From: Struthio camelus
Lineage: Eukaryota > Chordata > Aves > Struthioniformes > Struthionidae
Length of the DNA stretch: 64,000 nt
Direction of reading: 5' to 3'
NCBI RefSeq assembly: GCF_040807025.1
Contig: NC_090981.1
Span: 69,449,645 to 69,513,644 of the forward strand
A program made the translations under genes and the position numbers. The first letter of the stretch is position 1. Every line of letters begins with the position of its first letter. Positions 22,146 through 64,000 of the stretch are shown here, one piece after another. The notes under the pieces were generated by a model, which had not been told where the DNA came from, did not search any database, and saw only the letters and a list, made by a program, of their open reading frames with translations.

Positions 22146-23810
22146 TACCCAGCAGTTCAGCAGGTACCAGCTGTTGGAAGGACGGGTGAGAAAGAGGGTT
22201 GAGGCAGAAAGAACAGGAATCTGTCCTGCCAAGGAAAGGGATATTGCTATAGAACAAAAAGCATCATCTTTGCATACCTGCAGAGCCTGAATGGCAAAAG
22301 TGAATCCAGTAGGGCTGTTTTGGCCTTGAATGCCACATCTGCTCCTACCTGAATTCTCAGGAATTTAATGAAGCAGAAAGGACTTAACCCACCTGTACGC
22401 TTCAGTTAACGTAAATGGCTAAGAGTTTTAACTCAACATGAGATGCAGCAATTTGAGCAAGAGCAATCACTTCAGTACTCTATCGTGTTCAAAGGTACCC
22501 TGAAGGGAGAAGGTACCTGATGCAGTCAGCTTTTTCCAGCAAGTGTGCCTTCTTTCACGGAGCTCTCTCTCATCAAGTACTGACATTGCCAAATGTGCCA
22601 AATCTGACTCGAGCTCAAGATAATGACAAGAAAGATTCTCTCATTAAAAAGTCTCTTTCCATCTCCTAATACAGACCACGCTCCTCAGTATTCTGTTTAA
22701 AACGCACTGTCACCTTTTCAATACTACCTGTTCTTCTCAGGTAACATCCTCATCTTGCACTTGGAGATGCAGGGCACTGAGTATTTGGAATATTCATTTA
22801 TGGTAGTTCCACTGCAGACACTTCACCTCAACGTTGTGTTTGATCACATAAGCTCTGTCTTTTCATAAAATTAAAGCTCACGTCTCAGATTCTGTTTGCA
22901 AACACCCTGTGACATTGTCAACTGTTGAATGAGGGACATCTTTAAATATTTGGAAAGTAGGCAGGAAACAGTAAGTGCTTTAGTAAGCTAACTGTTCCAA
23001 AAGCGTTCAGGACTCTATTCACACTTCCTTCCACCTCCTTGTTTTTGGAATAACAGACCGTTGCAGGCCTCTGTGGGCTAGGTGGGTATGAGATAATACC
23101 TTCCTTCAGCAGCAGAAATAGGAATGCAGTATACCACGAAAATGCAGGAGTGAATAATATAAAAATGAATTGCCACATTAGATAACTGACTTAAGTGATT
23201 GTTTTGAGGAATACCAGTCTTTTGGTCTGGTCTTTAGGTGACTTTTTGGTCACTATTCCTTCAAACAATCAAACCTTAGCTAAAGCAGATTCCTAACCTT
23301 ACTTAGCTTTTGTAAATAGTTATTGCACAGGCCAGATGGCATCTAGAATCAGCATAAACTCACCTGTTGGTTCTCATTTACAACTATTTTGATGGGCTAA
23401 ATGTAATGGCAGACTTTCTGCTAGAATAGCTGTCTTCCGGAGAGAAAACAAAAAACCTACAAACTATATACTGCAGTAATGAACATAGACTCAAAACCAG
23501 TGAAAAAGCTAGCAAGACAGAACAGCAGCAGGCAGAAGCAGCCAGCAAGTTGCTTCTCACTGTAACATTTAAAACCAAAGGCTTTCTTAAGGAAGTATTT
23601 TTGTAGCTCTCAGTTGCAGCTATTTGATACAGGACCATTCATCTCTGCATACGTACAAATGCAGTGTCTGCAGGTTGCTGGTTTGCAGGTTGCTGCACCA
23701 TCTGGGCTGAATTTTCATACCAGGAGAAACTGTGGTTTCCCTGAATAAGCTATTATATTGTAAACAGTCTCTCAAATCCTGGGGTATCTGTCAACACAAA
23801 CTTGGATTTA
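22146..23810. other. Intergenic sequence between ATP8B1 and NARS1
   Basis: Unique AT-rich sequence with no recognisable repeat, RNA gene or coding frame. Confidence 0.55.
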
Positions 23811-24285
23811 CTGGAGCAAATCCAGCAAAAGGCCACAAAGACAACTGAGGGCCTGGAGCACCTCTCATACGAGGAGGAGAGCCTGACAGAGCTGGGACCC
23901 TTCAGCCAGGAGAAGAAATGGCTCAAGGGACACATATCAATGTGTATAAATATCTGATGGGGAGAGTAGGAAAAGACAGAGCCAATCTGTTCTCAGTGAC
24001 AGGACAAGAGGCAGTGGACACAAACTGAAATAACGGAACTTCCATTTAGACATTAAAGCAAACAAACAAACTTTTTTTTTTTTTTTTACTGGGAGGGTGG
24101 TCAAACACTGGAGCGCGTTGCCCAGAGAGCCTGCAGAGCCTCCGTCCTTGGAGATATTCACAAACCAACCGGACACGGTCCTGAGCAACCTGGTCTAGCT
24201 GAGCCTGCTTTGTGCAGAGGGGTTGGACTAGACGATCTCCATAGGTCCCTGCCAACCTCAGTGATTCTGTGATTCTCTGAAACTG
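23811..24285 (+). mobile_element. CR1 3' fragment with internal T run
   Basis: CR1 end in plus orientation, between the two genes. It contains LEHLSYEE-type coding (CTGGAGCACCTCTCATACGA) with frameshifts and a run of about 18 T at 24070-24087. The tail GGTTGGACTAGACGATCTCC and GTGATTCTGTGATTC repeats close it. Confidence 0.92.
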
Positions 24286-25006
24286 GTATAAACTGCTCTG
24301 CTTTTCATAACTAATTGAAGCCAAAAGTTATGAAAACAATCATCTATGACAAGTGTTTTTTTTTAATTAAGTCTCATTAGAAATAAAAGGAACATATCCA
24401 CCTCAATTTGCATATTCAGTATTTCAGTGTCACACCCAGTTTTGGACTGCAATACTTTTTTAAAAAACTACTAACCCCACTTATCTCAAAGGGATTACAG
24501 CTATCTCTACTTTTTAAGCCCCTCTCACACTCCCAAACTGTACTATTCTTATCCATATACTTATCAGAAGCGAAACTGTAAGGTTTAGGATATTTATTTC
24601 CATTACATTTTTGAAATGTACATTTTCCATTGAAAAAGAACTGTATATCATGTTTTTACTATAAAAAATAGTTCAGTATTTGACCTTACTCCATGAGTCA
24701 GAAGTAGGTAAGAGTGAAGCATTCATACACCTCAACTTGAAGAGTGAAAATATGTGCAAATGTAGAGACGGTCATAAAAAACTTTTTACGCTCTAAGAAG
24801 AGTATTTATTCACTAGCAAGTGAAATATGTTCAATATAAAAAGCAAACTGTTTTCTAATGAACTATTATTGTTGATTGCTGTATCTAAAACAACTGAAAT
24901 GAACAAACTTTTGCCAGTTCAAAGGGCAGCTTTCCAAAGATTGAATTACCTCTTCATAAAAATACTGTACAAGAAAGTAGACACAAACATATCCGAGAGA
25001 GTTAGA

Positions 25007-25040
25007 AAAAGACAGACAGACAGAGACAGACAGAGAAAAA
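25007..25040 (+). repeat. (GACA)n short repeat
   Basis: Imperfect GACA/GAGA units followed by an A run. Confidence 0.7.
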
Positions 25041-25439
25041 AAAAAATCTGTTAACTGTTGACTCAGATCTCCATTCCAGGAATCACCAAGGAATTAGCTA
25101 TGGAAGGAGTAATGCCATACCTACCACTCTTACTAACAAGGTGCAAAGAAAGATCTCTTCCAGTGTAGTGCAGCAAGTTGTAGTCAACCATTGAAGAAAA
25201 AGAAATGAACTGAAACCACACCTATAAATGTCAGAATACCTAACAAAATCTGATGCCGATTAAAGCTTAACACCAGATATATCTTAATCTCAGGTGTACA
25301 AGCTCAGATGAGACTATCTAGGTCCTCCTCCAAAGACACAAATCACCTAATTTGCCGTTATCACTGTAAATGGTGCACGCAGGGTAACTGCCTCTCTGCA
25401 GTTCACTTCAAAAGTCATGATATGAAATGTAGCTGCAAT

Positions 25440-25773
25440 TTTATTCCAATACATTATTAAAATATGAAAAATTTGCAATTTCAGACATCACTAAAAAGAA
25501 TTCCAACTTTGGGTTTTCATACCCTAGATTGCATATCCTTCAGTTTCACATTGAACAGAAATAGTTGCACAAGGAATAGTAGCTCTGTAGAAAAATCTTG
25601 GCCTTTCTACGTTTCCAGTAGTCCAAAACCAAGAAGTTTTCTGATAAAACTTTACAATCTTCACATCCATATGTCATTTGGTTAAAAAAATATCCTGAGT
25701 TTGTTTAAAAAAAAACCACCTCTTTTGTGCAATCATTCAAATAAAAAGCTTCTCTCCTAAAACATAGTAAAAA
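25440..25773 (-). other. ATP8B1: ATP8B1 proximal 3' UTR with candidate poly(A) signal
   Basis: The region after the stop has no further coding signal. The first minus-strand AATAAA is at 25445-25440; further hexamers at 24810-24805 and 24598-24593 could end longer transcripts just before the CR1 copy at 23811-24285. Confidence 0.4.
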
Positions 25774-55085
<29,312 letters not shown>

Positions 55086-55697
55086 TCTGCTAGCGCTCTG
55101 TGAACATTTTATAAAGACAAAGGAATGAGTTAACGTAGCAAGTGGTGGAAACTATGGCTCCATAAATTTAGCCTGTCAGTAGCTGTCAGCAAAATCACGT
55201 TCAAAACTGGTTCTCTGAGAAGAGCTTAGAGCACAGACTCAATTTTCAAACACGGTTCAAAGCCACGAGGCAGTATTTTCATAACAAGTCCTTCATTAAC
55301 TTTCTGCTATATGCAATTATAAATGCTCACACGACAGACTAAAGGAACATCCTACTTTATTGACGTAGGAAATCTTTAATGGGTTGTAGAAAATAGTAAG
55401 TCCACGAACACCTGCACCTTAACAGTTGCCATTACGCTGTTCTTTATAGCAACATCAGGATGACAAGAGTTAAAGGAATTTAGGTCCTAGCTTAGCAGCC
55501 AGAAGGCTGAGCGGTGAGTGAAAGCCAACACGAGCGCTTGCAATTGGCAATTCAGGTCAGGCGACGGTTCCTCAGGTCCAGGTCCACCTGCTGAAAGACA
55601 GCAGGAACAGCTCTCACACAAAATAAAACTTCACTTCCCTCTCCCCTCTCCAAATCTTAACATGAACTTTTGCCATTACAAGATGTCACATTTTGGT

Positions 55698-55905
55698 GTC
55701 ACAGAACCACAGGAGGTTTGAGGCTGGAAGGGACCTCTGGAGATCATCTAGTCCAACCCCCCTGCTCAAGCAGGGTCACCTACAGCATGTTGCCCAGGAC
55801 CATGAGCAGACAGCTTTTGAATATCTCCAAGGATGGAGACTCCACAATCTCTCTGGGCAATTTGTTCCAGGGCTCAGTCACCCTAAACATCCAAATATCT
55901 AAGAA
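55698..55905 (-). mobile_element. CR1 3' fragment
   Basis: Minus-orientation CR1 tail beginning TCACAGAACCACAGGAGG, containing GGGACCTCTGGAGATCATCT and extending into the ORF2 end. It lies about 600 bases upstream of the first ATP8B1 coding exon. Confidence 0.92.
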
Positions 55906-58900
55906 AGTTTAAAACTCATTTTTTAGATGTTCAACACCCACACACACGCACCAATCCAACTGTACCTATGCTATGTGTGCACGCATAACTGCCTGAAACT
56001 TTTCAAAAAGCTCACAGGGCCCCTATACCTTACATACAAATACATTGTCTTCCGAATTGCAATCTCTATCTTCCATACAGTGCATTTAAATTATAGCTCT
56101 TGAAAAATTCCTGACATTGTTATTTGGGCTTCTGCATCTTCCTGTGATCTTAGATACAAGCAAGATGCAAGAGAAGGTTCCAGCCTCCTTTAGCATTTTC
56201 AGATTGCGCAGAAAATTTCTACAGCTTAAGCCAGTGGACAGTATTTAATTTAACTGTTTGTAAACAAAATTCAGAAACTCATGTGTAACTTCTCCTCCTC
56301 CAACCACCAGCCAGAAACAGCCATCTACACAAATCCTAAATGGTCTTCATCTACATTTGGTTAGTTAATCACTGTGCCGGGTAGTTTGGCATTTTATTAA
56401 TTGATCTAGTACAGCAAATTAGATAATTTCAATGAGTGTACCCCATTCATTTCCAACTATTTAACACCCCAGTCAGTTATACTGAAGCTTACATTACTTG
56501 CATTTATTTCTAAAGGTCAATACTTCCAAACAGAGTCTGTTCTGTCTGCTCAAGGCACTGCACAAGTTGTAGGAATATTAAAAACCATAGTTAGAAGAAT
56601 GGGTTCCATAACCTCTGCAATTTCAAAATTAAATTAAATTGACAGTTGAAGCCAGGTAACATAATATACATATTAGCTGGCTACCAGGCATCTGCCTATT
56701 GACCCATGTTCTAAAAAGAGCTTAGTTTTGTGAAATAACACCAATGCTACCCTATACCCCATATGCTGCTGCTAATGAAGCCAGCAAACAGCACTGCCAA
56801 CACCCATCATTTGGGCTGACAGCAAACCCTGTCAAGATCCAAGTCGGCCTCTATTTTTGAAAGCTGAATTGCGTCCCCTCCCTAATATCTTTTAGCAGAG
56901 AGATATAAATATTAAATGAGCACTTAATATGCTACTCAAATGACACGACTGTCTTCTAAAAGCCCAAAACATGCAATGCTGTTTCATCGTCTGTAGTGCT
57001 GCAGTATTCTCCTACCGCACAAGCTTATGTTTCAGACCGCCAGGTCAAAAAACAAAACGAAAAGCAGATATCGCATGAACGCGTTGTGATCGACTACGAA
57101 TTAGTACAACTTCTCCCAGGACCCGCTCAAGACCGCGGGTTAGAGGCCGCTCATCGACGCAGCTAGCTGGGAACGGGACAGCTAGTCACTGACGCACGAG
57201 CTGTGGAACCTGAAACTTCTGCGGAGAGATTATTTGCTTTCCTAAATAGCCTTGGATTTAGGCAATTCATCTGAGAAACAAGATGAATTGCCTCTTTTTA
57301 CCGCCTTTGTTCTTCCTCGACCACCACCCTACCCCCAAAAAGCCTCCTATTTCACTTGATGTGGAAAGAAAGAAAAGCATGCACCTGAAATCGGAACTAA
57401 AAATTTATTTCCAGAGCAACCGGCTCACTAGCGGCGAAAAACGCAGGGCCAGTATAACCCGCACGCACGTCGCTGCGGGGTCCTGGACGCAATCCATGCA
57501 GCTCGCCGCGCAGACCGGCCAACAGCAGGCGAACTGCAGGGCCCTTACGCAGAGCTGGGCGGCACGGCTGCCCTCTGCCATCAGCAGGGCTCCGCCTGGC
57601 CGTGGCGTTCACCCTCAGCGGGAGCAAACGCCCTACGGGGCTGGGGGACAGGCGTCCTGTGGCCTCTTCGCCCGGGCCTGAGAAGACACAGAACTGCAAG
57701 GCGCTGAAAGGCAGTTCAGGCAGTCAAGAGACAACCAAGCGCACGCTGGCAGCAAGACCGAACGTATGCGGACGTAGAGAAGGATGGGGGGAAATCCAGG
57801 AAGTAAATAAACTCTGCTCGTTGCTGCTTCTGGCGTGACATGAACGTATGCAGTATCTAGTCTCCTCAAAAGCAACTTCAATTAGAACTATAATTAATAC
57901 CTGGGTTTTTTAAGGATCTGGTACTACAATCTCCTCTTGCAGTAGCAAATAGACAGAAGATTTCGCTATGTTGAGAGAGAAGCCATCTCCAAATGTGATC
58001 CCAGAAGTTTTACAAGATGAGGCACTGAGGGATGCCAATTTACGGTACATCTGCCGCCTCAGGCGAGCGCCTTCATCGACTGCCACAGGTTTCCGCGACC
58101 CCGAGGAACGCTGAGGCCGAGCACAATCCTCACCTCTTTGCTTTGCAGTCAGGCACACCTTCCACCGTTTGCGTGCTCTCGGCTTTGAAAGAAGTTTGCT
58201 TTATTTTTAGTTTTCAAAGCCGCTGCTCGGGTTCCCGGGCTCACCGCTGCTCAGCGGGGCTGGTCTGCGAAGCAGGCGGCCCGGGGGCAGGAGAGGCACC
58301 AGCTTTGGTGTGCTATCAATCCAATGTCAATTCTGAAGGCAAACAACACGCGCCCAGGGACCGACAGCACAGAAGGGCCTTTTCAGTAAAGAACAAAAAT
58401 CCAGTATGACTAAATATTTATTCGAATGAAGTTCCTGAATTTGTCACTGACCAGCATCTATTATTGCCGCTGCCACTAAATGGGTTCCAATAAATCATAA
58501 AAGACTCCAGGAAAAAATCTTGGCCATAGTTACCATAGAAGCACTAGGATAACACTGAAATAAAACATACAAAAATATATTGGTAACTATTTGTGAAGCA
58601 GCAGAATTTCTTATGTTCTATAGCTACGTTATTTTCTTGAGCTGCTTTTTTTGATCCACAGAACTGTATTCAATAATCCACCACATGGAGGTATTCCCAA
58701 GCATGGCAGCTAATTTTTATCATCATCCAGTATTACTCTTAGAAACTGTATTTGGTCAGAGGGATGTTAACAGCTGATGAAATCTGCTAACAATCCACTG
58801 GCTAAACCTTTTAATATAAAGGCACACGCGGACGACAACCGAGAGCTCATGCCAGTAACCTTTCTGCTCATTAGTGGGCATTTACTGTTTCAAAATACAT

Positions 58901-61900
58901 AGTGGGAAAGAAAAGTAAGAAAAGTAAGTAATGCTGTTAAATGTTATGAGCAGAAAGAAGAGGGTATCATAAAGTTATCGCATGTCTCTTATTTTTCCCT
59001 CTCCGCTCTGCTGTAAGCTCCCCTGAACTCCCAGCTAGTGTCACACATAAGGAAAGAGAGAGGGACAAGTCCTTGGAGGACTTCATCACGTGGTGGATAC
59101 TACAAGTTAGCTCTGGCTCCCTGTCCTCGTTCCCCTCCACTGACGGCATCTTACACCTTGTCCCTCTATCCATCCAGCATGAGCTTCTCTCCTGCACCTC
59201 TTCCAAGAGACCTCTGTGCCCTGCAGCTCTGCTCCTGCTGTCAGGAGGAGCCAGGTGAGAGCTCACGACCTTCCTGCTTTACCTCATTCAGTGTCTCAGT
59301 ATACCTTCAAAAAACTGGAATATGTATGAAGAAGTAACAGCTTCCAAACAATCCACAGTCACAGAATCATTGAAATCAATCTTGTCCACAATGCAAGGTC
59401 AGCCAATGGCATTTTTGGGTTACTTATGCTCAGAAACGTGTATTTATCACCACAACATTTCTACATGCAGTTTTCACGTTATTGCTGAATTTGTTACATG
59501 CTCATGCTACTTGTATTTTACTGTATTGTTCGCTGCATTATAAAAAAAGAAAAAAAAGGCAGATGAAACAAGAAACATTCCTCACTGAGGAGTTCCTCAC
59601 CGAGTCAGCAATCATTAGTTCTGAACCGGGGAAGTGGGCAGACAAAGTTTACTACTTTTTATTTTCTGCAACTTAAGGGAAAAACAAAGCAGAACAAAAC
59701 ATACATACAAAAACCCCCACACTGATTCTGGAAACAGATTCTGTCTGCCCTAAAAGACAGAGCAAGGAACTGGTACAGTTGACTTAAAAAAAAAAAAAAA
59801 GACAAACGCTCAGAACTACAGAAGCAGCTCCACTTTGTCTTTATGGCACGGTCTTCTGACAATAAGATAGTAATATTGAGAGTGAGCCAAGTTTCCTTCA
59901 ACATCATTTTGGGAAAACCTTGCCAGACTTCCAAAACACCCGCCATGAAGTCATTAAGGCAGCGTTCATGCTGCTATCACAACGGGAACTGACTCTCCAA
60001 AAAGCACTTAGTAATTTCCATGTTGAACTTCCTTCTTCACTCAACCACCTAGACTAGGTAAATGTCTCTGTAGTCCACAGTCCTCTGTAAGGCACTGCCG
60101 TAGTGAGGAGCTCCCAGCTTCCAGGAAACGGAGAGAAGGGCCCTCGTCGCCCAAGCCCTCAGAGCCTCCCAGGGACCCAGCGCGTCAGCCTAGTGACCTG
60201 TCTCTGCAGCCAGCTAAAGCAGCTCACCTGATAATCTGTGCTGAAGGCTCAGGATTCAGACCGCAACAATGAACAGCGCACTGAGGATGGAACTGCTAAT
60301 TTCTACCTAAACATGGGAGTAGCGGAGGGGTGGCTCCCTCAGCCACAATACCTTTCAGGCAGTGAGGACAACATCAGAAAACTCCACTCCACTTGCCTTG
60401 TCGTATCTGCTTCCTTAGGAATCCATTAGTGACTGCTGGAGACAAGATTACAGATTATTTAGGTAAGCCTTAGCTCTAACCTGGTATATTCTTACTGCAG
60501 GACCTCATAAGATATGGATCTTCAGGGCATGCACAATGAACAAGAAGAAACAAGTCCCTAATTAGACAAGTTTATGACCCAAGCACACAAGTCCACAGAT
60601 GAACGCAGGCATGCACAGGGAGAGCAGGGGAACGATGGGACGACCTGCTTGGCGCAGCAGGCAACTGCTGCACTCAGACTATTGCCTAACCGTTTTCCAG
60701 ATTCAGAAGCCCTACAGGTTAGTTCAAGGTTTTCACTCCCTCAGGCAAACTAGACAGACACTACTGAATCAGTCTTGGACACTACCTCTCAACCCTTCCG
60801 TAAACTCTTACTTAGCGAGCAGTTACAGCCAACACACACACTGACTTTTCCAAGTTTTTCCTATCCAAACAGGGGAACGGATAGTCCTGCCCTTAAACAA
60901 TAACATCTTGGCTTTGCAAGCAAGCCACGGGCAGGCTCTTCACCTAAGTGTCTAATTTAGAAGCAGCTTTTATAAAGATGCTTAGATTTTCTTTTCACTG
61001 CATGCCTGTTCAGGGATAAGAAATTCCTTAGCCAGGGATTATGTTCTCAATCACAAGTTGCTTGAACATTAGATAATATCTTTTTAGAACAGCAAGTAAT
61101 GCTCTATCTCAATTATTTTTTTCTTTTCTTTTTTAGAAAAAATGATATTCTTAGACTACAAAAAGTCCTACTGTAGTCAAAGATTCCACCACATCTTTGA
61201 ATCACAGTCACTCCAAAGCAAACAGAATAAGCACATATGCCTGGCACATTTACTAACCCCTGACAGCATCAAATGCAAAGGGCACCATTTCTGCACCCAA
61301 AGACCCCAACACACACATCCCAGAGGGCTGGGAGAGTAACCTGGGAAGCATCACTGTATGCTTGCTCTGTACTTGCACTCCGCATGGGGATGAACAGTGG
61401 ACTGTTCAAAGGACTTCGCTCTGACTCGTATGGCAACTCTTTTACCCAGGACCAAAAAGTCGAGGTAACGTACTCACAAGCAGTGCGGTCATCTATAGGA
61501 GTGCTCTTGCACAGCACTGTTAAAAGGATGGAAACAACACTCAAGTAGTCTACCAGTAAGCATTCCCAATAACGCCTTTTTCCTCACAGAGTCCTCAAGC
61601 TAGCCACATACTGACAACTAGGTCTTCACCAAAATGACCATCTTGGAAATGGGGTAAGAAAACCACAAGAGACGCTACTTTTTCTTCCAGGGGTCTGAAA
61701 AGGAATTTATGAGAACTGTCTTGAGAAAGGCACAGGACTTCCTGGAACAAAGGAAATGACTGGAGCATACAAGCTGGATGGGAGTTTAAGATGGAAAACC
61801 AACCAACTAACCAACCCCTAACTCATACAATACCTGAAGGTGTTACAAAGGTATAACAGATCCGAACAGTGCTGGGGCTGAGATGAGTTCCTGGAAACAC

Positions 61901-64000
61901 TGCTGGAAGGAAACAGAACGGAAGGATTAGGAAAACGGGCAGGGGTTGCCAGTGAACGCATGCAAGTGAAGAAAGCCTAGAGCTCAGAGTCCAGGGACCA
62001 ATTAAGAAAGTATACAAAAAAGGCAACAATAGCTTGAATAGAGCGGAAAAGCGTTTAATGGGCTAGCAGAGAAGGAGTTATCCAGTGACAGTTTGACAAA
62101 TTGGTTTGGGGTTAAGTTTCTTGTCACCTGGTCTGCCTGCAAAGGGTTAGATGAGACGTCAAAGTGATGTCAGAAGTTCAGAGGAAGATGGAGGGTGATT
62201 AGGAGGCAAAAGAGAAGAAGAGAGAAACTGAAAGCAAGGAACAAGAGAGATGTCAACTAATATTCAGCCAACATAGGATGGAAAGAGAGAAGAGCATACG
62301 TCAGCTAATACTTGGATGAGGGAAGAGCGGAACAGAAAAATCAAAGGTGAGTTACACGATAGGAAGAGAAGAAGCCACAACTAATTTTTTCAATAGTCAG
62401 TATTCGAAGAAATAAAAAAGTCACCACTCAAGAAAAAGCTAGAAAGGCTATGCCGTGCAGGAAAAACAAATTCTCAAATGGACACTACAGGCAGACTTGA
62501 TGCTATCATATTTGGCAGGCTTATCTATGCGGCTTTTTTTTTTCCCAGAGCTGAAATAAAATAAAAGCAGGAATCCATTTCAGAAAGGATCTACTCTCAG
62601 AAGAGAGAACAAAAAAGTTATTCAAGACAAACAATTTCTCACGTTAGAGCGCACAGCGTACATTCAGACTTGAGCTGAAATAACATTCACTTACAAAAGG
62701 GTCTTTCAAGTAAGGAAAAAAAAAAAAAGAGTTTGGTTTGCTGGAGCTGGGGATAAAACTGTTTCAAACAGGGTGCTACCTGCTTCCCTTTTTAAAATAA
62801 TATTACTAGCAAAAAAACACTGCTTTTGCAGATCTTGCATGGAATGGACTAATAAAACAAGCTACAAACAGGCTTTAGAAATTTCTGTGAAAGCATCATC
62901 AAGCTTAGATTTAACCAATAATTAGTACTGTTTGAACTTATGCAGAGGGAAGGAAAAATAACCTGCAAGACAAATTTCAACATGAGAAAAGCTCTACAAC
63001 TGCTCACAGAGGCTGTATCAGCATTTCAGAAAATGTATCTACTTAACTATACTTAATGCAAACTATACATGTAATTCCCTTTGAGTGTCTATCTAGCTAG
63101 CCATTTTCAAAGCCGGGAAACTCCAGCCTGCCAGCAGTTTTGCATACAGATGCAGTCCGTCACAGCGACTCCCATTTTGTTGTTTTTGTCATTCCGAGAG
63201 AAAAACAATGGAGACAGAAAACAGTTTGGTGGTGGTTCACGCATGAGGGAAAAGAAAATAAACATGCTCAGACTGTTATTGAATAGCAGCAAGATAAGCA
63301 GGAGAGGAAAAACCTAAAGAGAAGAATGATTTGGAAAAAAGTCCATTTCCAACGTGACAATTCATTTGTATCCTGTCCAAACTTACGAAAACAGAAACAG
63401 TGCATGACGTTAGAAAATAAACAAACAAATTAAAAAAAGTAGGAAAAAGGCCAACAGCTCTGAGAAAGGGTTGGGCTTATTCGGGTGAGAAGGATTTGGT
63501 ACATGGTAAAATAGTTCTAAACAGTTTAGAGAAAAACTACAAGAATTCTACCAGTACCAATAATTTCTACCAGTTGCTAGTGACCAACCCTGAACTACTG
63601 CAGTCACAGGCATCATCTTTAAAAAGTCCTCTTTCTAAAGAACAACGCGGAAGAACACACAACACAACACCAAGCTGATTTCAACCTGTTCCTCACCAAA
63701 CACAGACAATCTTTCAGTGGCGTTACCAAGATTAGACACGTGTGACCCTGGGACATCCCGGGATGCCAACTAGCTTCCCAGCACAGCTCCCCGTTTAGCA
63801 CGGAGATGTTCATCTACAGCTACAGACACCATGCTAGAGAACACACCACAAATCTCTGCTGAAGACAGGCGTTCAGTCAACGCGCACCGACTGGCGCTAT
63901 GCAAACATTAACCGCTCTCATGCGTGCTCGGTATTCATCAAAGCACTTACAACTGTAAAGCGCACAGGTAACCGCCTCGGTTTCAGAACTCAGCTAAGGC
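55906..64000. other. Upstream region or 5' UTR introns of ATP8B1
   Basis: Apart from the CpG-rich patch at 57.0-58.4 kb I see no exon, repeat family or RNA gene. An A run occurs near 59787. Any non-coding ATP8B1 leader exon in this stretch cannot be located without transcript data. Confidence 0.5.
57040..58370. promoter_or_regulatory. CpG-rich patch, candidate ATP8B1 promoter or first exon
   Basis: CpG dinucleotides cluster here, densest at 57420-57680, within otherwise CpG-poor sequence and 2-3 kb upstream of the first coding exon. Since that exon starts with an acceptor, a non-coding first exon must lie upstream, and this is the best candidate visible. No exon boundary can be assigned. Confidence 0.4.

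Noticed and set aside
59340-59400. CACAGAATCATTG resembling the end of a minus-strand CR1
   Set aside because: The match stops after a dozen bases and the characteristic tail does not follow.

Overview
This 64 kb window is vertebrate nuclear DNA, most probably from a bird. Coding sequence is split into many short exons with GT-AG (rarely GC-AG) introns. The dispersed repeats are CR1 retrotransposons ending in the avian-type ATTCTGTG repeat, plus one solo LTR. Two conserved genes lie head-to-tail on the minus strand in the order known from human 18q21 (ATP8B1, then NARS1; FECH would be expected next, beyond the left end). The species cannot be named from the sequence alone.

Right to left: 55.1-64 kb lies upstream of the ATP8B1 start codon and holds a CpG-rich stretch (about 57.0-58.4 kb) that is a candidate promoter or first exon. 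ATP8B1 (phospholipid flippase, P4-ATPase) occupies 55085 to 25774 in 27 coding exons that join in frame to 1252 codons plus stop. A 5.3 kb intergenic stretch carries two CR1 copies, one of them interrupted by a solo LTR. NARS1 (cytosolic asparaginyl-tRNA synthetase) runs from 20431 to 6795 in 15 coding exons totalling 559 codons plus stop, starting in a strong CpG island at about 20.0-20.66 kb. From 6.3 kb to the left end I see no gene, only an (AC)20 microsatellite and a weaker CpG-rich patch near 1.8-2.2 kb.

The two genes have unrelated jobs: NARS1 charges tRNA-Asn in the cytosol, and ATP8B1 flips phospholipids in the apical plasma membrane with a CDC50 subunit. Their adjacency is old synteny and not an operon. 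Nothing here looks like a new multi-gene system. The points most worth a second look are two GC-AG introns in ATP8B1, the LTR nested in a duplicated CR1 tail, and the compact regulatory architecture of the NARS1 CpG island.

Exon boundaries were found by reading conserved protein and splice sites by eye, and checked by requiring every junction to keep frame. Human proteins used for comparison are from memory, not a database search.
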